This document shows, one piece after another, positions 1 through 14,200 of a stretch of 64,000 bases of DNA. The DNA comes from Bugulina stolonifera (lineage: Eukaryota; Bryozoa; Gymnolaemata; Cheilostomatida; Bugulidae). Where the stretch lies: the NCBI GenBank assembly GCA_935421135.1, contig OW285193.1, positions 19,320,252 through 19,384,251 on the forward strand, in the 5' to 3' direction. The number at the start of each line of letters is the position of its first letter. Positions within the stretch are counted from its first letter, which is position 1. Made by a program: the position numbers and the translations under genes. Under the pieces are notes generated by a model. That model had not been told where the DNA came from. It saw nothing but the letters and a program-made list of their open reading frames with translations, and ran no database searches.

Positions 1-202
1 GAAAGAGTGAGTCTACATGGAATTAGCCCAAGTTCCCTGTCTTATGGGGGGGGGGGGGGGGGTAGAATGGGAGACACTCTCAGATGGAGTCTCACATTGT
101 CCCCTCCACTGATTCTTTTATAGTCGTGCAACATTGCGCAATCAAATATGCAGACTAGTGAATGTTTGATTACTAATTACATTGTAGTAGCTTTCTGTTC
201 TA

Positions 203-340
203 CTAGTGAGAAAGTAGAGAGGGGACAGTAGAGAGGGGACAGTAGAGAGGGGACAGTAGAGAGGGGAAAGTAGAGAGGGGACAGTAGAGAGGGGACAGTA
301 GAGAGGGGACAGTAGAGAGGGGACAGTAAAGAGGGGACGA
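203..340. repeat. ~15-bp purine-rich minisatellite
   Basis: About nine copies of agtagagaggggac. Confidence 0.9.
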
Positions 341-420
341 CTTTGAATTATAATGTATTGCTAGTATAATCCATGTACATATCAATAGGTCTATCTGAAC
401 AATATAAATAGAGTACTTAC

Positions 421-3400
421 TGATGTGTCAAAGATGAGGTACCTCAGTATCATCAGCAAACTCTAAAACATGTTACATGAGAGAGCAGTCACCACAGTAT
501 GGTGTATGTACATGTACAATTGTACGTGTATGTAAGAAATGCGGTGTAACGTATGCGGTGTGTATCATAGGGATAGCATATTCATACACCTACAACTTAG
601 TAGACGTATCACACCCACTATAGCGTACTCATACACTTACCAGTAGACATATCAAACCCACTATAGCATATTCATACACTTACCAGTAGACATATCACAC
701 CCACTATAGCGTATTCATACACCAGGTTGAATCTGTGGAATAACAGGCTGAAGCATGTTAGACAGACGTAGGTTGGTGGAATCAGTAGTAAACCGTTGTA
801 GTTGCTACTTCTGTAATTCAATATTAATATTAATAATAATAATAATAAGTAATACATAAAGTTTACATGTACACATATGTACATATATACCCCTGTAGAC
901 TATTATATTGTGTAATACACAAGGAGTAATATTAGCCATAACTAAAACATGGCCGCTTATTCTAAAATTGAATTTTATTGTGCATTACATAGTAGAACCT
1001 CTATTGTCAACTTCCTGTGTAAAGGCAGATTTTACCTGGTATATAGTTTGTGATTGGCTGTAAGCACATTCCATTTGCACACACTTCCTAGATTGATACA
1101 GAGTAGGGATATGATGTGAATCTGAAATAACATGACGCAGTCACACGTGCAATAGGATAGAACATTACGCTGTTCGTACTTTGGTGTGTGTATGGTGTTA
1201 CAGTGTGCATGTCAGTTGTAGTACATATACATGTATAGTGTATACTGTATAATAAATTCGCCGTACCTTGTGGCTAATAGAAATGATACACAGACTGACA
1301 GAGTAAAAGTTGAGTATTTACCAATAAGATGGAGGATGTCGGTACGATCTCTAGGTAAGCACTTCCCTTCGTATCATCACTAAACCAGCACCTATACTCA
1401 AATAGAGATTATATACAGTGTGTCTATAGACTGTATGTATGTATATGCGTACACGTATACAGTATGTACATGTACATGTATATGTGTATATGTAAACAGC
1501 CAAACAGCGAATACTTTATACATTCAAATCCAAAAGTTCACCAAGTCTTTTGCTCTGTGTAATGTTGATATAATATACTGAAATCTTTTATACTTGTTAG
1601 TACTATATGTATATTAGAATGATTACTTACCATATTTCATTATATGCTGAACTGGTGCTAAACTCACGTATGTGCAGCATATTTTACCCTACAGGTACAT
1701 GTATTAGACTATAAATAGTAGCTACATGCCAACTAGGCGATATTGTACTTTGACTTGAGATCAGTACCATGGGCACTAATAAACTATTGAGTATAAGATG
1801 AGTTATCATCTCTCTCTCATGTAGATATGTTATGCCAGCTCTGGAGTAAATGAATAAACTTGTATCAGTTGTAATATACTCACAATTTAGTTTCGACTAT
1901 ATCTTCTACTTGATGAATAGTTACGATCATACCCACTGTGACAACCAGAGGTATACCTGTATATTACAATAGTTTGTGTATATATGTTACTATGACAACA
2001 GTAGGTATACCTGTATATTACAATAGTTTGTGTATATATGTTACTATGACAACAGTAGGTATACCTGTATATTACAATAGCTTGTGTATACATGTTACTA
2101 TAGCAACAGGAGGTATACCTGTATATTACAATAGTTTGTGTATATATGTTACTATAGCAACAGTAGGTATACCTGTATATTACAATAGCTTGTGTATACA
2201 TGTTACTATAGCAACAGGAGGTATACCTGTATATTACAATAGCTTGTGTATATATTTTACTATAGCAACCAGAGGTATACCTGTATATTACAATAGTGTG
2301 TCTCACGTTACTATGACAACAGGAGGTATGCCTGTATACTACAACAGTATGTGTATATATGTTACTATAGAAACCGGTGGTATACCTGTATGTCGCAATA
2401 GTTTGTTTATATATCTTACTATAACAACAGAAAGTATGCCTGTATATTACAATAGTTTGTGTATATATGTTACTATAGCAACAAGTAATCATGTACTATA
2501 CTGAGGGACAGGTACACTGCATACACATACTTACACCTCACAGCATCATAAATATGAGCATGTGCATGTATGTATACAGTCACTTGTGTATAATAAATAA
2601 TACATGTATTACAGCGCATTACTTACCCCACCCAAGGAAGCAATACAGATAGCCTTTGACCTCTTTATCTAGCGAAACTTTGGCAACAACTGAAAGGGCA
2701 TCCACCATTAGCCATGTTATAGTAGACATCATTGTGAAAATGAGAAATCCCATGGTTGCCATGCATCTCTGTGTTAAACAGTACTGTTATAGCCATGAAC
2801 TTAATATAAACCCCAGAGACATTGAGTGTGAAAGTAACTATAACAACAAGCGAAAAAAGTCCTAATTGTTGTGATCCGCTGCTATAGGCCTAGTATGGCA
2901 CTCTCTATGGGCCTAATATGGCACTCTCTATGGGCCTAATATGGTAACTTCTATGGGCCGACTATGGCACTCTCTATGGGCCTAATATGGTACCCTCTAT
3001 GGGCCTAATATGGTACCCTCTACAGGCCTAGTATGATACCCTCTATGGGCCTGGTATGGCACCCTCTACGGGCCTAGTATGGCACCCTCTACGGGCCTAG
3101 TATGGCACCCTCTACGGGCCTAGTATGGCACTCTCTACGGGCCTAGTATGGCACCCTCTACGGGCCTAGTATGGCACCTTCTATGGGCCTAGTATGGCAC
3201 CCTCTACAGGCCCTACATGGCACCCTCTACGGGCCTAGTATGGCACCCTCTGTGGGCTTAGTATGGCACCCTCTACGGGCCTAATATGGTACCCTCTATG
3301 GGCCTAGTATGGCACCCTCTACAGGCCCTATATGGCACCCTCTATGGGCCTAGTATGACACCTTCTACGGGCCTAGTATGACACCTTCTACGGGCCTAGT

Positions 3401-4820
3401 ATGGCACCCTCTACGGGCCTAATATGGTACCCTCTATGGGCCTAGTATGGCACCCTCTACAGGCCCTATATGGCACCCTCTACGGGCCTAGTATGGCACC
3501 CTCTACGGGCCTAGTATGGCACCTTCTACGGGCCTAGTATGGCACCCTCTATGGGCCTAATATGGCACCCTCTACGGGCCTAGTATGGCACCCTCTACAG
3601 GCCCTATATGGCACCCTCTATGGGCCTAGTATGACACCTTCTACGGGCCTAGTATGACACCTTCTACGGGCCTAGTATGGCACCCTCTACGGGCCTAATA
3701 TGGCACCCTCTACGGGCCTAGTATGGCACCCTCTACAGGCCCTATATGGCACCCTCTATGGGCCTAGTATGACACCTTCTACGGGCCTAGTATGGCACCC
3801 TCTACGGGCCTAATATGGTACCCTCGTGCTTCCAGTCGCACTACTCTTGCACTCAATGAGCCATTAACCACTTATATGTAGGTATATTAGTCTAGGAATA
3901 ATACAAAGAGTGTGAACTTACCCTTGTGTTACGTTGCGGATCTGACATGGTTATGATACATATAGAGAGAAGGATGTGTGAGAGAACCGTCTGTATATAA
4001 ATCTCAATTCTCCTCTTTCTGTATAATGATATGAGCTGCTCCTCTCTAATCTCCCCACTGGAAATGCATTGTACATGCGCACTTGTATTATACTGATATA
4101 TAGGTCACCATTATAATAATTGTGGTCCTTGCTGTGCAATACAGATATACATGTAGGTCACCTGAGTGACCTGTACTTAAAGTAGTACTTACTGTGCATT
4201 GATACAGGTTATACTGATATAGGTCACGATAGCAGCCCTTACTTACAGTAGTACTTACTGTGCATTGATACAGTTTATACTGATATAGGTCACGATAGCA
4301 GCCCTTACTTACAGTAGTACTTACTGTGCATTGATACAGGTTATACTGATATAGGTCACGATAGCAGCCCTTACTTACAGTAGTACTTACTGTGCGTAGA
4401 GAAGTGTTATGAGAAGTATAAACAGGAGAAGGATAGAGATAATCATTACGGACAGGTTTATCTTGTCTATAGGCCCAACAGCAGCCCATGTATGCTAAAT
4501 AAATATATAAATACAATGTAAATAAATAATAATGTGTATACTACACACAATGTTATTATAATAATAATGATATGCACTGTATAATGCATTATACAACATG
4601 TTGGTTTGTTGATTTGTTTTATTTCATTAACTGAGTTACATAATAACAAGAATAAAAATTTGAAAAAAATTGATGGGGCCCACAGCACTGCAGCTGGTCA
4701 CAGTGTTGTAGTCTCAAGATAATAAACATGCAGTCATAATAAATAGTGTAGTTAACTTACAACGTAATTTCTAGCGTAAAACTTGGGTACGTCACCAATG
4801 TTAGACATGTTATGCACCAT
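421..4820 (-). CDS. Adhesion/secretin-like 7TM receptor (partial, 9 exons seen)
   Basis: Exons on the minus strand: 4820-4761, 4461-4391, 4018-3922, 2768-2627, 1935-1884, 1657-1631, 1379-1322, 810-684 and 462-421, each ending in GTAAGT, GTGAGT or GTAAAT; the gene continues past the left edge. Phases agree at every joint except 1322/810, where a small exon is probably missing. The translation gives TM1 (NLSVMIISILLLFILLITLL), TM2 (IYIQTVLSHILLSI), then a cysteine opening TM3 followed by a TITWLMVDAL segment, a TM4 with a GW pair (YCFLGWVGM), an ECL2 with a single cysteine (EICDDTK) and two more hydrophobic segments. The C-x-A...W-L-M-V-D-A-L pattern in TM3, GW in TM4 and paired ECL cysteines fit class B2/B1 receptors. 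The exon-2 acceptor must be AAG (tatagacaag), which is unusual. No GAIN or GPS domain is visible, so the start at 4820 may be internal. Confidence 0.6.
594..720 (-). repeat. ~52-bp repeat of an exon end and donor, ~2.5 copies
   Basis: Plus-strand cacttaccagtagacatatca is repeated. On the minus strand this is the end of the receptor exon 810-684 with its GTAAGTG donor; the third copy is degenerate (ctacaactt). Confidence 0.8.
1938..2500. repeat. ~54-bp minisatellite, ~10 copies
   Basis: Unit contains ggtatacctgtatattacaa and tatgacaaca; it begins at the acceptor of receptor exon 1935-1884 and includes acceptor-like gttgtcatag on the minus strand. Open in both strands by chance of unit length. 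Confidence 0.9.
2880..3825. repeat. 23-bp minisatellite, ~41 copies
   Basis: Unit gggcctagtatggcaccctc plus ta(c/t), with a higher-order pattern in which a variant (caggccctatatggcac) recurs. It lies in an intron of the 7TM receptor. Confidence 0.93.
4180..4395 (-). repeat. ~65-bp repeat including a donor
   Basis: Four copies of acttactgtgc(a/g), the reverse complement of TGCACA|GTAAGT, the donor of receptor exon 4461-4391. The copies flank a 65-bp unit containing gatagcagcccttacttacag. Confidence 0.8.
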
Positions 4821-5194
4821 GCTGGTTGCCTCCTCTCTCTAATGTATGCCGCCTATAATAATAGTGACCTGCTGTGTTGTACAGGTGGTCTAGTGGTACA
4901 GTGTACTTAGAGTCATCATCTACCATCAGACCATGTATATAACAGCAGCTATAATTCATATCTACAGTGTACATAATATTCTAACATATTGATCTACCTT
5001 ATTGAAATATTATAGTCAACAAATAGAAATGTCTGTTTGTATACATTATAAATTATTTATTCAGTGTTCAAATTTTTACCTGCTTGCGTAATTGATATGC
5101 TAAAAATATCTGCTAATATTCTTTGATATTGACTGTCTGTCCTCACTCATATTGCCCTGTTGCAGTACTAATGTTGCTACATGCGCTTAGTCTA
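4821..5194. other. Spacer between the 7TM receptor and GluN1-like gene
   Basis: The two genes are divergent. No signal peptide or amino-terminal-domain exon for the GluN1-like gene is seen here on the plus strand. Confidence 0.6.
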
Positions 5195-5275
5195 CTGTTC
5201 TGTTACAGTGTGCCCACCCTTACATCTTACATTGTCTAGCCTGTGTTCTATTACAGTATGCCCACCCTTACTTCC
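5195..5275 (+). repeat. Two-copy duplication of a splice acceptor
   Basis: ctgttacagtgtgcccaccctta (~5207) precedes the used site ctattacagtatgcccaccctta (exon from 5257). A twofold version of the junction-duplication pattern. Confidence 0.75.
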
Positions 5276-8200
5276 TGCGTACTCTGCCTCCATACTCGTT
5301 TGAGTCTAGCCTGTGGTTCAGAACTCTACAGAAATTGAAGTATAATAAAGTTGTCTTCTTGTACACCAACAATGTGGAAGGGGAGACAAACCTCAATGGG
5401 TTTAGAAATAGAATCCTTCAGAGTGATACAGCATATGGAGAGAAGAGTTTAGAGGTCAGTGCTGTGGTATATAACCTACAACAGGTACACCATGATGTCT
5501 TCATGTGCATTAGCATAACATAACGAGTGGGATTGGCCAATCATAATGTTAGAGTAATGTATTGTTCCGGGGTATTGTGTGAATAATATACATGTACATG
5601 ACTTGTGTCTACACAATCATGATTGTATAATAATATGTGTGTACATAAATGTACATACACATGAGTATATATGTCTGTATACACATATCAAGTGTGTATA
5701 TACATGTACATAGACATACACATGTATATCTGTTCATAATGTATGTGTGTATGTACATGCATATATGTACATGTAACTGTAACAGTGAAGACTATGTATA
5801 CAGACATGTACATGTACTAGGTAATTTATTTGATATTATATGCAGATATGCAAGCTCATCCTCCTACAACCTTACAAGACAAACTTTACTGAAGATTTGC
5901 AGCCGATTCTAGCAGAAGACTCACGAGTAATTTTATTGGCTGCTGGGTATGTAATGTGATATCCAGTGCTCAAAGTGTACCGGCTCGCTCAGGCTCGGCG
6001 AGCCTGTAAGAAATCGTCATGGCTTTCTTCTAGGCTCGCCGAGCCCTAACAATATAATGCGCCAAAGTTGGGTTTTCCCATACGCAGATGCTGGGAAAGT
6101 CGAAAACAATCAAGAGTCTGGCACGTTGCTCATATGAAATCGCGTGATAGTATTAGTTTAACGACAAAGCTAAGGGCGCAGCAATGTTGAGTAAATCCCC
6201 TTTTGGTCATCGTGATAAGCAATTGTAAATAGCTAGACCTTTCAGTGCAGGGAACAGCTTATGCTTTATTTCCGGAACAAGTTGAACTTGTTTTCTTTCC
6301 ATACTCTTGAGTTTCAATCAGTAAATTACTAATTATTTTTCACCGAAAACTATTGTAGCAGCTGCTCTTTATGCAGTCAAGTTTGCAAAGCTGATTAACT
6401 AAGTGAGTCAGTCGTTTTTAAAGTTCCAAAATGTTCTATGTGGCCCTGTGTACTATCTAATTTTCTTTTGTGATTTTTTTGGTAGTCATCATGATCATCC
6501 TTATGATGAGATGAGCAAATTGGATAATCAATCATAATGATGATGATCATCATCATATGATGTATAAATATTAATATAATTATGATAATAATAATAAAAT
6601 TATCATTGTTGTTAGAATAATGATGATAATAGTAATTATTATTATTGCTAATAATAAAAATAGTAATTATGTAGTAGTGGTTGTAGTAATGTAGGCCTCC
6701 TGTAGTGGTAGAAGTCAACGGCAATTTGTAAGGCTGCTGGCAGATGAGCTAGCAATATTTGTTTGGTGACTGTCCTGAGTTTCTGTCACTTTCTGTATTT
6801 TTTATTAATAATAAAAAATGCCCTTTTTGATAAACTATTATTATTATTAATGATATATGATGGTTATTATTATGAAAATTTTAATATTAATATTAAATAT
6901 TAATTCATCTCCCAAATAAGTCATATCTTGCCCCTAAAATATACTTCAGCTTGCTTGTAAGATGTTGAATTTTTGAAATTTTCCGCTGCGCGGGTAAGAA
7001 CTCCCATACACTTTGAGCACTGGTGATATCCTATTGCTCACGGCCATTGGAAGGTTGGTTTTATGATGATTTGATAATGTTTTTTACTAGGACATGCTAA
7101 ACGTTTTTTTGCATCATTGATTCTGATGAGATTTGAATTATGTGTGAAATGTAATAGTTTAGTGTGATGAGATGTTATATAAATATATAATACTATATGC
7201 AGACCAGAGGTGGCTATTAATGTATATGCAGCTGCTAGAGAACTGGGTATCTTTGGTTCAAGCTATGTGTGGATCGTGAGCGAACAGGCACTCATTTCTG
7301 GATATACACCTCAGGGTATGTCTAGACAGTAAGCACTAGTAATAGTAGTAGTACTAATAGCAGTAGATAATTACTGTATATACTTGGTGTACGTGTCATA
7401 TATTACTGTATATACTTGGTATGCATGTCGTATGTTACTGTATATACTTGGTATGCGTGTCGTATGTTACTGTATATACTGGGTATGCGTGTCGTATGTT
7501 ACTGTATATACTGGGTATGCATGTCGTATGTTACTGTATATACTTGGTATACATGTCGTATGTTACTGTATATACTGGGTATGCATGTCGTATGTTATTA
7601 TTACTTAGTCATGTTCTGCACTCAGGAACACTGAGTTGGGCTGTACCTCCCTCAGTCACCAACCTAAAGTCTAACATTGAAGATGCTGTCGCTCTCATCC
7701 ACCAAGGAATTACCGAATATCTCAGTTTAGACAAGACTTTAGACTATGTTCCAATGCCAACCTCGTGTGGGGTGCGGGTGCAGAAATCCCCCGATGATAT
7801 TCAAGTTTGGGAAACAGAGATTGGTTGGTGGAAGCCTGGAATAGAGCTCTATAAGTAAGTAATATCATTCTATGCTGTACTTGTGCACTCAACCTCTAGT
7901 GTATGCCAGCAGTGCTCTGCTGACTAATTTCATTGATCTCTAGACTATATAAAGAGTCAAAAATGTCAGGAATGACTGGTGTACTAAGATTCAACGAAGA
8001 AGGAGACCGACTCTATTCAAGCTACAATCTGGTTAACATAGCTGATGACGGCTCTGAGAGACTCGTGGGCAATTGGAGCACCATATTCAACACCAGTACT
8101 GATGAGGTAAGATAACTCTGGTAATACATGTATACGGATATACTCTATCCAACACCAGTACTGATGAGGTAAGATAACTCTGGTAATACATGTATACGGA

Positions 8201-11200
8201 TATACTCTATTCAACACCAGTACTGATGAGGTAAGATAACTCTGGTAATACATGCATACGGATACACTCTATTCAACACCAGTACTGATGAGGTAAGATA
8301 ACTCTGGTAATACATGTATACGGATACACTCTATTCAACACTAGTAATGACGAGGTAAGATAACTCTGGTAATACATGTATACGGATATACTCTATCCTA
8401 CACCAGTACTGACGAGGTAAGATAACTCTGGTAATACATGTATACGGATACACTCTATTCAACACTAGTACTGATGAGGTAAGATAACTCTGGTAATACA
8501 TGTATACGGATATACTCTATTCAACACCAGTACTGATGAGGTAAGATAACTCTGGTAATACATGTATACGGATATACTCTATCCTACACCAGTACTGACG
8601 AGGTAAGATAACTCTGGTAATACATGTATACGGATACACTCTATTCAACACCAGTACTGATGAGGTAAGATAACTCTGGTAATACATGTATACGGATATA
8701 CTCTATCCTACACCAGTACTGACGAGGTAAGATAACTCTGGTAATACATGCATACGGATACACTCTATTCAACACCAGTACTGATGAGGTAAGATAACTC
8801 TGGTAATACATGTATACGGATATACTCTATCCAACACCAGTACTGATGAGGTAAGATAACTCTGGTAATACATGTATACGGATATACTCTATCCTACACC
8901 AGTACTGACGAGGTAAGATAACTCTGGTAATACATGTATACGGATATACTCTATCCTACACCAGTACTGACGAGGTAAGATAACTCTGGTAATACATGTA
9001 TACGGATACACTCTATTCAACACCAGTACTGATGAGGTAAGATAACTCTGGTAATACATGTATACGGATATACTCTATTCAACACTAGTACTGATGAGGT
9101 AAGATAACTCTGGTAATACATGTATACGGATATACTCTATCCAACACCAGTACTGATGAGGTAAGATAACTCTGGTAATACATGTATACGGATATACTCT
9201 ATTCAACACTAGTACTGATGAGGTAAGATAACTCTGGTAATACATGTATACGGATATACTCTATTCAACACCAGTACTGACGAGGTAAGATAACTCTGGT
9301 AATACATGTATACGGATACACTCTATTCAACACCAGTACTGATGAGGTAAGATAATTCTAATCTCATATTGGCAGGTGGATGAGGAGTTATATATGAAGA
9401 CAGAGGAGATAATATGGCCTGGCGGACAGCCAACCAAACCTGCTGGTGTAGATTTTTCTAAACACTTGCGGGTGGTGACTATACAGGCCACACCATTCAT
9501 TTATACAGAGGCTATGAAAGCTGGTGATGAATGCAACGAGACGCAGCTATATGATGATACAGACGCTAAGATGAGATGTCCAAAGTACCTGTCAAATGGT
9601 GAATATCGCTTGTGTTACACTATACCCACTTGTTCCAGTAGCCACACCTACTTATTACATTGGACATGTCTGTGAATAGTTTATGGTTGATACTGAACAT
9701 TCTGTAGGGACAGTGATAGAGTTCTGTTGCTATGGTTACCTGATTGACATGCTGGATATGCTGAGGATCAACATGTCTGTCACATTCTCTCTCCACCTGG
9801 TAGCAGACGATAAGTATGGAAATTTACAGTCTGTAAGTGCGCTCTATCTCTACATCAATTTCAGTCTGTAATAGAGGTTTGGGGTGTCCAGTAGTGATGT
9901 CCAGTAGTGGTGTCCGGTAGTGGTGTCCGGTAGTAGTGTCCAGTAGTAGTGTCCAGTAGTGGTGTCCAGTAATGGTGTCCGGTAGTGGTGTCCAGTAATG
10001 GTGTCCAGTAGTGGTGTCCAGTAGTGATGTCCAGTAATGGTGTCCAGTAGTAGTGTCCAGTAGTGATGTCCAGTAGTGATGTCCAGTAGTAGTATCCAGT
10101 AGTGGTGTCCAGTAATGGTGTCCAGTAGTAGTGTCCAGTAGTGGTGTCCAGTAGTGGTGTCCGGTAGTGGTGTCCAGTAGTAGTGTCCAGTAGTGGTGTC
10201 CAGTAGTAGTGTCCAGTAGCAGTGTCCAGTAGTGGTGTCCAGTAGTAATACCAGTAGTGGTGTCCAGTAGTAGTATCCAGTAGTGGTGTCCAGTAGTGGT
10301 GTCCAGTAGTGGTGTCCAGTAGTAGTATCCAGTAGTGGTGTCCAGTAGTGGTGTCCAGTAGTGGTGTCCAGTAGTGGTGTCCAGTAGTGGTATCCAGTTG
10401 TGGTGTCCAGTAGTGGTGTCCAGTAGTGGTGTCCAGTAGTGGTATCCAGTTGTGGTGTCCAGTAGTGGTGTCCAGTAGTAGTGTTCAGTAGTGGTGTCCA
10501 GTAGAGGTGTTCAGTAGTGGTGTCCAGTAGTGGTATCCAGTAGTGGTGTCCGGTAGTGGTGTCCGGTAGTGGTGTCCGGTAGTGGTGTCTGGTAGTAGTG
10601 TTCAGTATTAGTGTCCAGTAGTGATGTCCAGTAGTGGTGTCCAGTAGTAGTGTTCAGTAGTGGTGTCCAGTAGTGGTGTCCAGTAGTGGTGTCCGGTAGT
10701 GGTGTCTGGTAGTGGTGTCCAGTAGTGGTGTCCAGTAGTAGTGTCCAGTAGTAGTGTCCAGTAGTGATGTCCAGTAGTGGTGTCCAGTAGTAGTGTTCAG
10801 TAGTGGTGTCCAGTAGTAGTGTCTAGTAGTGGTGTCCAGTAGTGGTGTCCAGTAGGGGTGTTCAGTAGTGGTGTCCAGTAGTGGTGTCCAGTAGTGGTGT
10901 CCGGTAGTGGTGTCCAGTAGTGGTGTCCGGTAGTGGTGTCCGGTAGTAGTGTTCAATAGTGGTGTCCAGTAGTGATGTCCAGTAGTGATGTCCAGTAGTG
11001 ATGTCCAGTAGTGGTGTCCAGTAGTAGTGTCCAGTAGTAGTGTTGTCCAGTAGTAGTATCCAGTAGTGGTGTCCAGTAGTGGTGTCCAGTAGTAGTGTCC
11101 AGTAGTGGTGTCCAGTAGCTGGTCATAATAATTTTGTGTGATTACGCTGTACTGTAGGTGTCTAATTCATCCACCAAATCTGAATGGAATGGTCTCATGG

Positions 11201-14200
11201 GAGAGTTGCTCAATGACAAAGCAGATTTGATAGTTGCTCCCTTCACTATCGATCCAGAAAGAGCTAAATATGTTGACTTTACAAAACCTTTCAAGTTTCT
11301 GGGGATAACCATCTTGACAAAGAAGGTACATAATGCAAACGATATAAATACAGGACTATGCTAGCAGTCAGTCAGTCAGTCAGTCAGTCAGTCAGTCAGT
11401 CAGTCAGTCAGTCAGTCAGTCAGTCAGTCAGTCATTCAATAACAATCAGTATTAGTACTGCATGGTACATGTACTGAACAATGTATGTGTATATTATACT
11501 TGTGTCTGTTACAGAACACCAAAGTGTCTAGTCTGGACTCTTTCCTACAGCCGTTTCAGCAGACTTTGTGGTTTCTGGTCGTTGTCTCTGTTCATGTTAT
11601 AGCCTTAGTTCTTTATCTACTTGACAGGTACAGTAGCTTTGGCGTTTGATCAACTAGATAGGTACAACATGCTATTATGGCTTTGGTTCTCTTTTTACTG
11701 GATGGGTACAATAAGATATTACATGTGTATCATCGATCTACTATGTCATATACATCTTTATATACAGTAATTTTTGGCTATGAGCAAAAGATGTACCTAC
11801 TACTGTAGGTTTAGTCCATTTGGTCAGCTCCAATTAGCTCGAGTTACAAACTCTGAGGATTCTCTCAGTCTATCTACAGCAGTGTGGTTTGCATGGGGCG
11901 TCCTTCTCAACAGTGGAATTGGTGAAGGTGGGTAACTGTGACTGTGCACACACAAGTTTACAATATTTTATTTCCTCATCAGTGTGTACTAGAGTAAAGT
12001 GTTGGACAATTTGTATATGAGATAGTCTTTGATGCTTTGATTCACAGGAACCCCAAAGAGTTTCAGTGCACGTGTACTCGGCATGGTCTGGGCTGGCTTT
12101 GCTATGATAATTGTTGCCTCTTACACGGCAAATCTGGCAGCCTTTCTTGTGCTGGACAAGCCAGAAGCTACTATATCTGGTATAGATGACCCTAGAGTAA
12201 GTATATCTACTATATCTGGTACAGTCGACCCCAAAGTAAGTATATCTACTATATCTGGTATAGACGACCCTAGAGTAAGTATATCTACTATATTTGGTAC
12301 AGTCGACCCCAGAGTAAGTATATTTACTATATCTGGTATAGACGACCCCAGAGTAAGTATATCTACTATATTTGGTACAGGTGATCCCAGAGTAAGTATA
12401 TCTACTATATCTGGTACAGACCACCCCAGAGTAAGTATATCTACTACATCTGGTATAGACCTACCCAGAGTTCAAATGTATATCCTGTTGTTTATTACTC
12501 ATGCACACGTATATATACAGTCACCTTCTATAATGCTATACATATAGTTGAGGAACCCAACAGAGAGCTTCAAGTTTGCTACTGTAAAGGACAGCGCAAT
12601 AGAACAATACTTTAAAAGACAAGTTGAATTTACTACCATGTACAGAACTATGGAGAATGACAATAAGGCTAATGTGGAGGAGGCTATTGAAGCCGTCAAG
12701 GATGAGTAAGTTAATAGTTGCATAGTTACATATTCAGCATCGATCAGTTAGTCTATGAGTCAATTAGTAAATCAGTAAATCAGTGAGTCAAGCAATCAGT
12801 CAATGTGTCAGTCAGATAGACAATAAGCCAGTCCAACAGTGAGTCAGTCACACAGACTGTCACTGAGTGAGTCGGTAAGTCGGTTAATTTAATATCAATC
12901 ACTCTTTCTGACAGGAAACTGAACGCATTCATTTGGGACTCACCACGTCTGATATACGAAGCGACAAAGACATGCCAGCTCGTGACTGCTGGAGAACTGT
13001 TTGGTAGATCTAGTTATGGCATTGCTTTCAAGAAGAACAGCCACTGGACTGATGAATTCTCCCTCAAGATTCTTTCATACCATGAAGGTATATTACTCAG
13101 AGACTCCCATGTTTTACCCACGTATCTTCATATATTACCCACAATCTTCATGTTTTACCCACGATCCTCATATATTACACACATACCCTCATATATTACC
13201 CACATACTCTCATATATTACACACATACCCTCATATATTACCCACATACTCTCATATATTACCCTAATAGACACATAGTTATACACCAAACTACTACATT
13301 GATGAAATGCTGCCACTCTTACAGATTCTATTTACCCTGGAAAGCAGCTTGGCAAGTATCATGGTCTTTTATATTTCAACAGCTGGCATATCTACTTGCT
13401 CCTATCTACACAGTTATGTAGTGTAAAGTAGTAGCGGTAGTTAAGTTAATGACTTCATGCATGTACTGTATATTTATACGTGTATAAGAGTTATCCTCTC
13501 TTTAGGTGCCATATATGCGTGTACATATGCATATATATGTGTACATATGCATATACGTGTACATTATACCTGTACATGTACACATACATGTACAGGTATA
13601 ATGTATATGCATGTACTTGCATATATTTGGTACATACACAGTGTAGATTAGATTGGCTGTCTAGTGCTATCAATGACCATAACAAGACTGACTAGTTGTA
13701 AATGTTTTTAAAATGTGCCAATTTTCTACGAAAATACAGCTTGCATGTCAGTTACAGTTACTGGGAATGTGATAGACACACTGGGTGAAGATGCCATTTG
13801 GTGCACATACAATGTAAATATTTAGTGAGCGTTTGTTCTACAAAATTGGGTCGGTCACTGGAGAGAGGATAACAGTGTTCTTTACCCAGAGATTGATTTA
13901 CATATTATACTCATAAATTCTTTTGTTTTGTTATGGTCTTTGTTATGGTCGTCGTAGCACATTCCATACACTGGCACATTATATGTAATTGACTCACTCT
14001 GACAAACACACACATTGACACATGCTGGTATACATTAATATACACTGACACACTGTGACACTCACTGACATGCGCTGACTGACATATATACTGGCATACT
14101 AATACGCACTGACATGCACACTGGCAGACACTGACACACACTGACAGACACACATTACAGACACACACTGACAGACACACATTACAGACGCAGGCACTCA

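Noticed and set aside
1887..2504. Overlapping ~190-codon frames on both strands
   Set aside because: 54-bp intronic minisatellite; frames open on both strands through repetition.
2656..2865. Plus-strand 69-codon frame
   Set aside because: It is antisense to the TM3-TM4 exon (2768-2627) of the minus-strand receptor, whose frame and phases fit far better.
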